From: JAFLCL01 sp039809495
GTDB lineage: Bacteria > Myxococcota_A > Polyangia > Polyangiales > Sandaracinaceae
Length of the DNA stretch: 64,000 nucleotides
Assembly: GCA_039809495.1 (NCBI GenBank)
Contig: JBDHVC010000003.1
Coordinates: 87,519 to 151,518 of the forward strand
Direction: 5' to 3'
Of this stretch, positions 1 through 7,283 are shown in pieces. Positions within the stretch are counted from its first letter, which is position 1, and each line of letters begins with the position of its first letter. The notes under the pieces are model-generated. The model did no database searches and was not told the DNA's origin. It worked only from the letters and a program-made list of their open reading frames with translations. The translations under genes were made by a program, and so were the position numbers.

Positions 1-1
1 C

Positions 2-319
2 GTCGCGCGTGACCGCGCTGCGTCGGCGGTCGAGCGCATCAAACCGCTCGTCGAGCCGCCCGACGATCTCCGCGTGAGCTCGCGCATCGGCGCGCTCTAC
101 AGCGGGCTCGTCGTCCTCGACCGCGGGGAGATCATCGCGGGCATCGTCGTCCAGACGGGGCAGGGCATCCCGCAGCCCTCGGCGCTCATCACGCCGCCGC
201 CGTCACCCGCACGCTCGCCGTTCGCGGGCATCACTGACCGCTACTCGCGCGGGGAGGGACGCCTGCCCGGCTGGGCCGACGACCCGCGCGTCGACGAGGA
301 CGAACCGTGGCGCCGCTGA
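2..319 (+). CDS. Hypothetical protein, C-terminal part (runs in from the left edge)
   Basis: The frame is open from the first bases of the window to a stop at 317-319. The true start therefore probably lies upstream, although a GTG at 71 or ATG at 74 could also serve. The visible 105 residues are an alpha/beta segment followed by a Pro-rich, then acidic tail. I recognise no family. It overlaps the next gene by 13 bases, so the two are probably translated together in the radC operon. Confidence 0.5.
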   Translation, partial: VARDRAASAVERIKPLVEPPDDLRVSSRIGALYSGLVVLDRGEIIAGIVVQTGQGIPQPSALITPPPSPARSPFAGITDRYSRGEGRLPGWADDPRVDEDEPWRR

Positions 320-1173
320 CGCTAGCGTCGCTCCGGCACCTCGCGCGCCTCCACCGCACCGGGGTCGACGGCGCGGAGGCGCAGCTCGCGGCGATCATCG
401 AGGAGCGCGCGGACGAGCTGCCGGCCGCCCTCGGCTTCCCGATGAAGAACCTCGAGCGCCTCCGGGCGCACGAGGACCCGGTGCAGATCTTGGTCGCGAC
501 CATCGAGGGCGCGCCCCGCGTCGCTCGGGCGATGCGCGACCGACACCAGTTCGAGGCGGCGGTCATCCTGGCCGTTCGCCTCGCGCAGACCGCGGAACGT
601 CGAGAGGATGGGCACCTCGGCCTCGACGTGGCGCTCCTCGGCGAGACGCTTGCGGCCTACCCGGGCCGCGTCGTCACGTTCGGCGTGCGCGGCTCGGTGG
701 GCGCCGGTCGTCTCCGCGCGGTCGTGCGCAACCTTCGGGGCATGACCTCGGCGGCGGTCACCGTCACGAACGAGCACGTCGTGGTCGTCTACGCCGGCGA
801 GCGGATGCGCGGGTGCCTCAAGCTCGTGCTCCACCCGCCGGTCGTCGATGGCGAAGCGCTCATCGTGCCCTTCGACCTCGACATCGCCCACGAGGCGCCG
901 GTCGTGGAACAAGAGGCTCTACGGAGCCTCCAAGCGCGGGCGGTGGAGCACGAGCCCGACAACTGCGTCGTGGAGGCTCCGGCTTCCGCCGCCTACGACG
1001 CCCGTGGAGGCGCCGTGGAGCCGGAGTCGACCTCCGCTACCCCCGAAACGGTCCTGGGGCCGCGTAGGCCGTCGCGCATGCCGCTGCCGTCGGCCACCCG
1101 GCGGCCCGAGCGTCGGTTCGCCCTCCGGTTCGTCGAGGCGCTCGCCTCGGCGGTCTTGGGAGGCGGGCCATGA
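307..1173 (+). CDS. Hypothetical protein of a radC-associated accessory operon
   Basis: A 288-residue protein with a GTG start that overlaps the preceding frame by 13 bases. Its stop overlaps the ATG of the radC-like gene in an ATGA arrangement at 1170-1173. The N-terminal 200 residues look folded; the last 80 are Pro/Ser/Arg rich and probably disordered. No motif or family was recognised. The two overlaps on either side indicate a translationally coupled three-gene unit ending in RadC. Its role is unknown; the context suggests mobile-element DNA maintenance, which is inference. Confidence 0.6.
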   Translation: MAPLTLASLRHLARLHRTGVDGAEAQLAAIIEERADELPAALGFPMKNLERLRAHEDPVQILVATIEGAPRVARAMRDRHQFEAAVILAVRLAQTAERREDGHLGLDVALLGETLAAYPGRVVTFGVRGSVGAGRLRAVVRNLRGMTSAAVTVTNEHVVVVYAGERMRGCLKLVLHPPVVDGEALIVPFDLDIAHEAPVVEQEALRSLQARAVEHEPDNCVVEAPASAAYDARGGAVEPESTSATPETVLGPRRPSRMPLPSATRRPERRFALRFVEALASAVLGGGP

Positions 1174-1745
1174 GGCGCGGACCGACGCGCATCGACGAGC
1201 TGGTGGCGACGCTGCTTCCGAAGGCGCCGCTTCCCGCGCATCTGCCGCCACGGCTCCTCCTCGACGCCGACGTCGTGCCGCCGGCGAAGGTGGCCGCGAA
1301 GGTCCACGCGCTGCGCGAGCTCATCCGCTCGGGCGGGCGCGCGGAGGATCTCCTCGAGCGGCGCATCACCTCGAGCAAGGACGTCGCCGAGCACTACATC
1401 GCGTACCTCGGCGCCGACACGATGGAGTCGTTCCACGTCGTCGGGCTCGACGCCCGGAACGGGGTGCGCCTCATGCAGTGCGTGGCACGAGGCGGCATCA
1501 CCCGCTGCGCGCTCTACCCGCGCGACGTGCTCCGCCCGATCGTGGTGAACGCCTGCGCGGCGTTCATCGCGGTCCACAACCACCCGAGCGGCGATCCGTC
1601 GCCCAGCTCGGAGGACATCGCCCTCACCGATGAGCTCGCCAAGGGGGCCGACCTCCTCGGCGTTCGCCTCACCGACCACGTCATCGTCAGCGCCCGCGGG
1701 CACTACAGCTTCGTCGACAGCGGGCTGCTCACCTCGCGGCGCTGA
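1170..1745 (+). CDS. radC: RadC-family JAB domain protein
   Basis: A 191-residue protein. The C-terminal half carries the JAB/JAMM metal-binding signature HNHPSGDPSPSSED at residues 136-149, where both His and the final Asp are the predicted zinc ligands. Glu86 in the MESFHVV strand matches the catalytic Glu. The N-terminal helical segment is shorter than the helix-hairpin-helix part of chromosomal RadC. RadC-like proteins are common on ICEs and phages. Despite the name a DNA-repair role is not established and the biochemical activity is unknown. It overlaps the upstream gene by 4 bases and is followed by a terminator-like hairpin. Confidence 0.85.
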   Translation: MRRGPTRIDELVATLLPKAPLPAHLPPRLLLDADVVPPAKVAAKVHALRELIRSGGRAEDLLERRITSSKDVAEHYIAYLGADTMESFHVVGLDARNGVRLMQCVARGGITRCALYPRDVLRPIVVNACAAFIAVHNHPSGDPSPSSEDIALTDELAKGADLLGVRLTDHVIVSARGHYSFVDSGLLTSRR

Positions 1746-1752
1746 TCCACCG

Positions 1753-1792
1753 GCGGGAGTCGAGCGCCGCGAGGCGCGCCTCCCGCTTCTCT
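1753..1792 (+). terminator. Probable intrinsic terminator after radC
   Basis: Eight bases after the radC stop, GCGGGAG (1753-1759) pairs with CTCCCGC (1780-1786). A nested GCGCC/GGCGC stem sits inside, and TTCTCTT follows. The compound hairpin and pyrimidine tract fit a rho-independent terminator, though the T-run is imperfect. Confidence 0.5.
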
Positions 1793-1808
1793 TGCCCGTC
1801 TCCGGAGC

Positions 1809-1837
1809 TTGTTCCCGTGTTGGCCGGTCGATAGGCT
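1809..1837 (+). promoter_or_regulatory. Candidate promoter giving a leaderless mRNA
   Basis: TTGTTC (1809-1814) and TAGGCT (1832-1837) are separated by exactly 17 bases. The next ATG is at 1844, so transcription would start at or next to the start codon. No ribosome binding site precedes that ATG, which supports a leaderless transcript. Confidence 0.45.
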
Positions 1838-1843
1838 GCCGCA

Positions 1844-2713
1844 ATGGTCGACTACGCTGCCCCGAAGATCATCTCGCTGCGCGAGCACCCGGAGCTGTCC
1901 GAGAAGTGGGTCCAGGCGAGGATCGCGGAGAACCCGGCCATCCTCGGGCTCGGGGACCTCGTACTGAAGGACAGCGAGCGGATCCACGCGGGGGCAGGGC
2001 GCCTCGACTTGCTGCTCCAGGACCGCGAGAGCGAACAACGCTACGAGCTCGAGCTCCAGCTCGGTCGGACCGACCCGGGCCACATCATCCGCACGATCGA
2101 GTACTGGGACATCGAGAAGACACGCTACCGGCGCCATGAGCACACGGCCGTGCTCGTCGCGGAGGACATCACCAGCCGGTTCCTCAACGTGATCAAGATC
2201 CTGAACGGCGCCGTCCCGCTCGTCGCCCTTCAGATGCAGGCGATCGAGGTCCGGGGCGTCGTGACCTTGGTCTTCACCAAGGTCATCGACGTGCGCGCCA
2301 GCATCGAGGATGCCGAGGAGCAGGAGGAGCCCATCGCCGCGGAGAAGGCAGACCGGGGATGGTGGGAGAGCGCGGGAACATTGGCGCTCGCCGACAGGCT
2401 CTTCGAGGACATCAAGACGTTCGCGCCGAAGATGCAGCTCCGGTACCAGAAGCAGTACATCGGGCTCGGCGAGGGAGACCTGGCCGACAACTTTGTGACC
2501 TTTCGGCCGAAGCGCAGCGCCCTCACGGTCCGCGTCCGCCTCGATCACTCGGAGGAGGTCGACAAGCTCATCCGCGAGGCCGGCCTCGACCTCATGGCTG
2601 ACGACGCCGACTCCGGCCGGTACCGGGTCCAGGTGACGCCGAAGAGCTTCGACCAGCAACGGACGGCCATCGCGGAACTCATGCGACGCTCGTACACGTT
2701 CACTCGCGGGTGA
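1844..2713 (+). CDS. PD-(D/E)XK-like hypothetical protein
   Basis: A 289-residue protein. The N-terminal 150 residues contain G-R-L-D-L-L-L at 52-58, then a strand rich in Glu (YELELQLG, 67-74), the spacing of a PD-(D/E)XK nuclease-like fold. The second half (about 175-289) is a separate alpha/beta domain with no clear match. It resembles proteins annotated as DUF91/NucS-like or restriction-endonuclease-like, but I do not see a clean E-x-K, so catalytic activity is doubtful. It stands alone between a terminator and the AbiE pair, with its own candidate promoter. A defence role is possible but not shown. Confidence 0.6.
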   Translation: MVDYAAPKIISLREHPELSEKWVQARIAENPAILGLGDLVLKDSERIHAGAGRLDLLLQDRESEQRYELELQLGRTDPGHIIRTIEYWDIEKTRYRRHEHTAVLVAEDITSRFLNVIKILNGAVPLVALQMQAIEVRGVVTLVFTKVIDVRASIEDAEEQEEPIAAEKADRGWWESAGTLALADRLFEDIKTFAPKMQLRYQKQYIGLGEGDLADNFVTFRPKRSALTVRVRLDHSEEVDKLIREAGLDLMADDADSGRYRVQVTPKSFDQQRTAIAELMRRSYTFTRG

Positions 2714-2798
2714 GCGCGCGCCCTTTGCCGCCTCCGCTTCTCGGCACCGTTCCGGCGGGCCGGTTGCACAAAACTAAACCTCCGGTCACGTTTCGTGC

Positions 2799-3380
2799 GT
2801 GCCCGAGCCCACGCAACGTCCGAGCTGGGACCGCCTCTTCGAGATTGCGGCGGGGCAGGCGGGCTACTTCACGACGCAGCAGGCGTCCGAGGCCGGCTAT
2901 TCCTCGCAGCTCCTCCTCAAGCACATCCGCGCGGGCCGTGTCGCTCGCGCGCTGCGAGGGATCTATCGCCTCGTCCACTTCCCCGCGGGCGAGCACGAGG
3001 AGCTCGTCACGGCGTGGCTCTGGTCGGAGCGCGCGGGGATCGTGTCGCACCAGACCGCGCTCGCTCTCCACGGTCTCTCCGACGCGCTGCCCGCGCAGAT
3101 CCACCTCACGCTCCCGGCGGCCTGGCGGGCTCGCCGCTTCCGCGTGCCCGCGGGGCTCGTGCTCCACCACGCTGACGTCGCGCCCGAGGAGCGCACATGG
3201 TTCGGCGCCGTGCCGGTCACGACCGCGGGGCGCACGCTCGATGACTGCGCGACGGCTGGCCTGTCGCCCGAGCTGCTCCGGCAGGCTGCGAGACAGGCGC
3301 TGGGGCGCGGCATCGTCACCCGGCGCGAGCTCCGCGTCGTCGAGCGGGCTCTGCGGCCCTTCGGCGGGCTCGCCGCATGA
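2799..3380 (+). CDS. AbiEi-type antitoxin (type IV toxin-antitoxin)
   Basis: A 193-residue protein starting with GTG. Residues 16-60 form a winged helix (GYFTTQQASEAG... RGIYRL) as in AbiEi_4 antitoxins. The SHQTALALHGL segment at 83-93 is typical of the family's second domain. AbiEi proteins repress their own promoter and neutralise the paired nucleotidyltransferase toxin. The stop overlaps the ATG of the downstream AbiEii-like gene (ATGA, 3377-3380), the standard antitoxin-first order. Autoregulation is expected, but I did not identify operator repeats upstream. Confidence 0.8.
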   Translation: MPEPTQRPSWDRLFEIAAGQAGYFTTQQASEAGYSSQLLLKHIRAGRVARALRGIYRLVHFPAGEHEELVTAWLWSERAGIVSHQTALALHGLSDALPAQIHLTLPAAWRARRFRVPAGLVLHHADVAPEERTWFGAVPVTTAGRTLDDCATAGLSPELLRQAARQALGRGIVTRRELRVVERALRPFGGLAA

Positions 3381-4279
3381 CGCCGCGGGCATACTCGTCG
3401 CCGGAAGCGTTCAAGCAGGCGCTCGAGCAGCGCCTCCGAACGACGAGCAAAGGCGGCCCGGAGCTGACGCGGCGGCGGCAGCTCCTCGTCTTCGATCGCT
3501 TCCTCGCGCGCGTCGCCCTCGTGCTTGGTGACGCGGTCACGCTGAAGGGCGGTCTCGTCCTCGAGCTGCGCCTCTCACGCGCCCGGACGACGAAGGACGT
3601 CGACCTCCGCGTGCTCGGCGACTCGAAGGAGATCCTCGACAAGCTCCGCGAGGCGGGCCGCTCGAACCTCGGCGACTTCATGGCGTTCGAGGTAGCGCCC
3701 GACGCCGAGCACCCAGAGATCCAGAACGACGGAATGCAGTATGAAGGCGTCCGCTTCCGGGCGGAGTGCAAGCTCGCGGGCAAGCTCTACGGCCAGCCGT
3801 TCGGTGTCGATGCGGCGTTCGGCGATCCGATGCTCGGCGAGCCCGACGTCGTCACCGCCGAGGACGTGCTCGCGTTCGCGGGCGTCGCGCCGCCGAAGCT
3901 GCGGCTCTACCCGGTCGAGACTCACATCGCCGAGAAGCTCCACGCCTATACGATGCCGCGAGCGAGACTGAACACCCGCGTGAAGGATCTGCCCGACCTC
4001 GCGCTCCTCGCAACCACGAGGGCGATCGACGGCAAGCGCCTGCGCGCGGCGCTCGATCAGACGTTCGCGTTCCGCAAGACGCACCCGCTGCCCACTGCCT
4101 TGCCGTCGCCACCAGAGGCGTGGCGCGCGCCCTACGCGGCGATGGCGCGAGAGGACTCGCTCACGTGGCCGGCGCTCGACGACGTGACGACGGCGGCGAA
4201 GGCGTTCCTCGATCCCGTGCTCGCCAGTGACCTCGACGCTGCGTGGGACGCGGCCGACCGGGTCTGGCGCGTGCGGTGA
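3377..4279 (+). CDS. AbiEii-type nucleotidyltransferase toxin
   Basis: A 300-residue protein. The nucleotidyltransferase core is visible as KGGLVLELR (57-65) followed by TKDVDLR (72-78). Asp74 and Asp76 give the D-x-D metal-binding pair expected of AbiEii/AbiGii toxins. These toxins are thought to transfer nucleotides to tRNA or protein and cause growth arrest until neutralised by AbiEi. The gene overlaps the antitoxin gene by 4 bases. Length matches the family and all key residues seem present, so the pair is probably functional. It may stabilise the element or act in abortive phage defence. Confidence 0.82.
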   Translation: MTPRAYSSPEAFKQALEQRLRTTSKGGPELTRRRQLLVFDRFLARVALVLGDAVTLKGGLVLELRLSRARTTKDVDLRVLGDSKEILDKLREAGRSNLGDFMAFEVAPDAEHPEIQNDGMQYEGVRFRAECKLAGKLYGQPFGVDAAFGDPMLGEPDVVTAEDVLAFAGVAPPKLRLYPVETHIAEKLHAYTMPRARLNTRVKDLPDLALLATTRAIDGKRLRAALDQTFAFRKTHPLPTALPSPPEAWRAPYAAMAREDSLTWPALDDVTTAAKAFLDPVLASDLDAAWDAADRVWRVR

Positions 4280-4373
4280 CCGCGTCGCCCGCGAAATCGC
4301 GTCCCAATCTCCTATCAGCTCGTGGGCCCCGTGCCCGCGGCGCGACGTCCGTGCCGCTCACCCGAAGGAAGCC

Positions 4374-4481
4374 ATGAGAATCCTCGCCAAGATCTGGAAG
4401 CGCCCCGACGTCGTCCGCGCCGCTCTCGCGCTTGTCGTCGCCATCATCGTCGCCGTCCTCGAGAGCCGGCTCGTCGGCTGA
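4374..4481 (+). CDS. Small single-pass membrane peptide
   Basis: A 35-residue ORF starting at an ATG preceded by GAAGGA with good spacing. The peptide has a basic N-terminus (MRILAKIWKRPD), one hydrophobic helix of about 17 residues rich in Ala/Val/Ile, and a short ESRLVG tail. This is the composition of small toxin-like or membrane-associated phage peptides. No homology is claimed. The clear ribosome binding site and amphipathic-to-hydrophobic layout make it more credible than a random short ORF. Confidence 0.45.
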   Translation: MRILAKIWKRPDVVRAALALVVAIIVAVLESRLVG

Positions 4482-4502
4482 CAGGCCTGCGCCGTCCCGC
4501 GG

Positions 4503-4706
4503 TCAATCCGGCTGCGGGTCGACGGGCGACGGCACGTCGGTGTCGTCGGGTAGCGCGCGGGCCCTCGCGAGCTCGCGCATCGCCCGCTTCGCCGCCTTCA
4601 TCCGCTTCACGCTGCCGCCCTTGCCGGCCGACGCGAGCGCGACCGCCTCCTGCTGGAGCTGCATCGCCTCGAACGCCGCCAGCGCCATCGCGACCGAACG
4701 CCTCAT
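4503..4706 (-). CDS. Small helical hypothetical protein
   Basis: A 67-residue minus-strand ORF that begins MRRSVAMALAAFEAMQ. It is predicted almost wholly helical and basic, with an Asp/Pro tail. It sits convergent to the small membrane peptide. I recognise no family. The alternative is a chance ORF in GC-rich DNA, but the composition (Ala/Lys/Glu/Met) looks protein-like rather than the Arg/Pro/Ser of shadow frames. Confidence 0.4.
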   Translation of the reverse strand: MRRSVAMALAAFEAMQLQQEAVALASAGKGGSVKRMKAAKRAMRELARARALPDDTDVPSPVDPQPD

Positions 4707-4753
4707 CCCGGAATTGTAGCGCGCGGCGTCGCGTCGCGCTCCGTCCCTTCACC

Positions 4754-4794
4754 GCGCCGAGCGCGGGTGGCTTCGTGCTGCCCGCGCTCGGCGC
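4754..4794 (+). promoter_or_regulatory. Perfect 14-bp-stem hairpin in the leader of the annealing-protein gene
   Basis: GCGCCGAGCGCGGG (4754-4767) is exactly complementary to CCCGCGCTCGGCGC (4781-4794), with a 13-base loop. It is followed by TTCTCGTTT, and the downstream ATG lies 33 bases away. It could be a terminator insulating the recombination genes, or an attenuator or protein-binding leader. The stem is visible directly; the role is inference. Confidence 0.55.
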
Positions 4795-4827
4795 TTCTCG
4801 TTTCCACCAACCGCAGAGGAGAACGTC

Positions 4828-5493
4828 ATGCCCGCACCGAAGCTGAACCCCGAGTTCGTCGTCACCATCAAGCAGCGCAACGAGCGCGGAGAGACCACCG
4901 GCGAGAAGCAGTTCGTGCTCTTCGCCGGCCTCCTCGCGCTCGCCCACGAGCTCGGCCTCGAAGAGATCGACACCGCGCTCGTGCAGGTCCCCGCCGAGGA
5001 GAACCAGCGCACTGCCATCGTCCGCGCCGTCGTGAAGGGCAGGCCCGGCAGCTACGCGGGGATCGGCGACGCCTCGCCCGCCAACACGAACCGGCGGGTC
5101 GCGCAGCACCTCATCCGCGTGGCCGAGACGAGGGCGAAGGCCCGGGCGCTCCGCGACTTCACGAACGTGAACCTCGTCGCTTTCGAGGAACTCGGCGACG
5201 ACGTCGAAGACGACCGCTTTGAGAGCCCGCCGGCACCGGCCGCGAGGATCCACGCGGCGCGGGCAGCGGCCAACGACGCCCCGCGCAAGGCGCTGCCGGC
5301 GACCGAGCCGCAGAAGCGGGCGCTCTTCCGCCGAGCGTACGAGCTCGGCTACGAGGGGCACGACGCCGCGGGCTTCATCGCCCAGCGCCTCGGCGTCGAG
5401 GTCGAGCGGGCGACCAAGGAGCAGGCGAGCAAGCTGCTCGACGCGCTCGTCCGCGAGCAGCGCGCGAACGGAGGCGACCATGCCGCCGAGTGA
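4828..5493 (+). CDS. Candidate single-strand annealing (Rad52/Erf-like) protein
   Basis: A 221-residue protein with a strong AGAGGAG ribosome binding site. The central block GIGDASPANTNR (78-89) followed by RVAETRAKARALRD (97-110) matches the pattern seen in Rad52/DdrA/Erf-type annealing proteins, where a glycine-rich loop precedes a helix with AETRAxxRALR. The C-terminal 60 residues are a helical domain after an acidic linker. Its stop lies 14 bases inside a RecB/Cas4-like exonuclease gene, the same partnership as phage annealase/exonuclease pairs. Assignment rests on motif memory, so the family is probable rather than certain. Confidence 0.6.
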   Translation: MPAPKLNPEFVVTIKQRNERGETTGEKQFVLFAGLLALAHELGLEEIDTALVQVPAEENQRTAIVRAVVKGRPGSYAGIGDASPANTNRRVAQHLIRVAETRAKARALRDFTNVNLVAFEELGDDVEDDRFESPPAPAARIHAARAAANDAPRKALPATEPQKRALFRRAYELGYEGHDAAGFIAQRLGVEVERATKEQASKLLDALVREQRANGGDHAAE

Positions 5494-6280
5494 TCTACCC
5501 GGGCACACGAGCGCGTCCCAGCTCGGGACGTACTCGAGGTGCCCGAGGGCCTACGCCTACAAGTACATCGAGCACCGCGAGCCCGAGGCCCGCGCCCCGG
5601 GCATGGCCCTCGGCTCGGCGGTCCACTCGAGCCTCGCGTGGTTCTTCGAGCAGCGCGCCCAGGAGCGCGAGCCGACGATCGACGTTACGCTGAAGGTCCT
5701 CGGGGCCGACCTCGCCGCCGCGACCGCGTTCGACAACATGCGCTGGGGCGAGACCACGCCCGAGAAGCTCGAGGCGGAAGCGGAGCGCCTCGTGCGCTTC
5801 TTCATCTCGGAGAAGCGCCACCTCCCGATCGTCGAGGCCGAGGTCCGGTTCGACTTCGTGATCGTCGACCCGGACACCGGCGAGCAGATGCCGCGTCCGA
5901 TCATCGGCTACTTCGACGCCGAGCTCGCGAACGGCAACCTCGTCGAGCTCAAGACCGCGAAGCGGGCGTACTCGGAGATTGACCTCCGGGTCGGGCTCCA
6001 GTTCGCCTGCTACCGGACGGCGGCCCGCTACCACGGGGTCGACGTCGAGCTCATGGCCCTCGTGCGGACCAAGATGCCGAGGCTCCAGCACGCCGTGCTC
6101 CCGCACGACCGTGACGTCAGCCGCTGGTTCATGCGGACCGCGGCGTCCATCGAGCGGACCATCCTCGCCGGGCACTTCCCGCCGGCGCCGGGGATGGCCT
6201 GCTCGAGCTGCGAGTACCGAGGAGCGTGCCTCGGCGCCGAGGCGGAGGTGGTCGATGACGACCTCGACGAAGCGGCGTAG
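5480..6280 (+). CDS. Cas4/RecB-type Fe-S PD-(D/E)XK exonuclease
   Basis: A 266-residue protein starting at 5480, overlapping the annealing-protein gene by 14 bases. The nuclease core shows His49 (GSAVHS), Asp146 (GYFDAE), Glu157-x-Lys159 (VELKTAK) and the QxxxY motif at 174-178. Cys21 plus Cys241, Cys244 and Cys250 form the Cas4/AddB-type four-cysteine iron-sulfur site. Such enzymes resect DNA ends to produce single strands for an annealing protein. A longer upstream frame exists, but this ATG follows GGAGG and fits the coupling. All catalytic and cluster residues are present. Confidence 0.85.
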   Translation: MPPSDLPGHTSASQLGTYSRCPRAYAYKYIEHREPEARAPGMALGSAVHSSLAWFFEQRAQEREPTIDVTLKVLGADLAAATAFDNMRWGETTPEKLEAEAERLVRFFISEKRHLPIVEAEVRFDFVIVDPDTGEQMPRPIIGYFDAELANGNLVELKTAKRAYSEIDLRVGLQFACYRTAARYHGVDVELMALVRTKMPRLQHAVLPHDRDVSRWFMRTAASIERTILAGHFPPAPGMACSSCEYRGACLGAEAEVVDDDLDEAA

Positions 6281-6464
6281 GCCGAAGCGTCCGCGTCTCA
6301 CGACGCGGGTTCTTTTGGTCGACGGCGAGTGGTTTCTCATCGGCGACCGTGACGGCGAGGGGTTTCACGCCGTGCGCCTCACCGGCGCCCTTCGTGACCT
6401 CGTGATCCGGATGCAAGAGGAGAACGAGATCGAGATGGAGGCCGCGCTGCTCGCCCGCGGCTGA
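6255..6464 (+). CDS. Small basic protein coupled to the exonuclease gene
   Basis: A 69-residue ORF whose ATG follows GGCGGAGG and lies 26 bases inside the exonuclease gene. It begins with a very basic stretch (KRRRPKRPR) and then a small beta-rich part (VLLVDGEWFLIGDRDGEGF) and a helix. No family was recognised. The basic tail suggests nucleic-acid contact. Position makes it the third member of the recombination operon, immediately before a strong terminator. Confidence 0.55.
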   Translation: MTTSTKRRRPKRPRLTTRVLLVDGEWFLIGDRDGEGFHAVRLTGALRDLVIRMQEENEIEMEAALLARG

Positions 6465-6479
6465 TCACCCCGAGCTCGG

Positions 6480-6508
6480 GGAACGACGCGCCCCTGCGTC
6501 GTTCCTTT
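6480..6508 (+). terminator. Intrinsic terminator of the recombination operon
   Basis: GGAACGACGC (6480-6489) pairs perfectly with GCGTCGTTCC (6496-6505) around a 6-base loop, followed by TTT. It lies 15 bases after the last stop of the operon. A small CCCCGAGCTCGGGG palindrome sits just before and partly overlaps it. Confidence 0.7.
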
Positions 6509-6540
6509 GCCCCGACACAAGTCACGATACACTTGCACCC

Positions 6541-6951
6541 ATGAGTCGACCGAGGGCGCAGGAGATCCCGGCAGCCGTGGTGGAGCGGCTCGTCCGCCAG
6601 GGCGACGACTGGCAGCGGATGAAGGGGAACGCGAAGGACCTCGGCTCGGACCACTTCCGCTATCCGACCGACAAGCTCGTGCAGTTCACCGTGTCCGGCT
6701 CGGTCGAGCGCACGCGCGCGGAGGAGAAGGCCGGGGTCGCGGGCGACTCCGTTCTCGGCATCGACCTGGTGCGCCTCGATCCCGACGACGCTGCCAAGGG
6801 CGGCCTCTACAACATCGACCACTACTTCGTAATGCGCGCCGGGCCCGGCCGGTACGTGCAGTACGGCCCGATCAGGAACGACGACCACTGGGTCTCCGAG
6901 ATCCCGAACGAGTACCTCGAGTGCGACGCCCTCGCCCCCGAAAAGCCGTAG
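6541..6951 (+). CDS. Hypothetical protein of the mobile element
   Basis: A 136-residue acidic protein with a mixed alpha/beta pattern; motifs such as YNIDHYFVMRAGPGRYVQYGPIR do not identify a family. There is no ribosome binding site. Instead TACACT (6528-6533) lies 7 bases before the ATG with a weak TTTGCC 16 bases further upstream, so the mRNA is probably leaderless. It is convergent with the XRE repressor gene. Function unknown. Confidence 0.6.
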   Translation: MSRPRAQEIPAAVVERLVRQGDDWQRMKGNAKDLGSDHFRYPTDKLVQFTVSGSVERTRAEEKAGVAGDSVLGIDLVRLDPDDAAKGGLYNIDHYFVMRAGPGRYVQYGPIRNDDHWVSEIPNEYLECDALAPEKP

Positions 6952-6963
6952 TCCTCGCGTCGC

Positions 6964-7197
6964 TCAGGCCGACGAGGGCCCGACGCCTCTGAGCAGGACC
7001 GAGAGCGTCACGCCGTAGACCTCGGCCAGCTTCGCCAGCGTCGAGAGCCGCGGGTCGAGCACGCCCCGCTCGATCTTCTGGTAGTGCGACAGCGAGAAGT
7101 CGAAGTGGCGGACCACGTCGAGCTGCGAGAGGCCGCGCTTCTCCCGTAGCGCGCGGCACCGCCTGCCGAGCTGGCTCTGGATGTCGCCGGCCGCCAT
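6964..7197 (-). CDS. XRE-family (Cro/CI-like) repressor
   Basis: A 77-residue single-domain protein. Residues 10-62 form a helix-turn-helix: RRCRALREKRGLSQLDVV is helix 1-2, and SLSHYQKIERG is the recognition helix region. There is no extra sensing or protease-cleavable domain, so it probably acts as a small regulator of the element. Inverted and direct repeats of TACGTCA lie between this gene and the divergent gene at 7284, in the right place for a self-regulated operator. Confidence 0.82.
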   Translation of the reverse strand: MAAGDIQSQLGRRCRALREKRGLSQLDVVRHFDFSLSHYQKIERGVLDPRLSTLAKLAEVYGVTLSVLLRGVGPSSA

Positions 7198-7218
7198 TCG
7201 ACCGGGACGCTAGAGGTC

Positions 7219-7252
7219 TACGTCAGATCGCCATACGTCAGGCTTGACGTAT
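7219..7252. promoter_or_regulatory. Palindromic operator for the XRE repressor
   Basis: ATACGTCA (7233-7240) and TGACGTAT (7245-7252) form a perfect inverted repeat with a 4-base spacer. A third half-site, TACGTCAG, lies at 7219-7226. TATACT at 7250-7255 resembles a -10 element that the palindrome would cover. The position between divergent genes fits autorepression and control of the 7284 gene. Confidence 0.6.
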
Positions 7253-7283
7253 ACTTCAGCCTCCCGCTCCGCCGGAGGTCACC

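Noticed and set aside
7233..7252. Candidate attachment site
   Set aside because: The palindrome sits between divergent XRE and target genes and overlaps a -10 box; an operator explains it better. No match to the tRNA-Leu end was seen.
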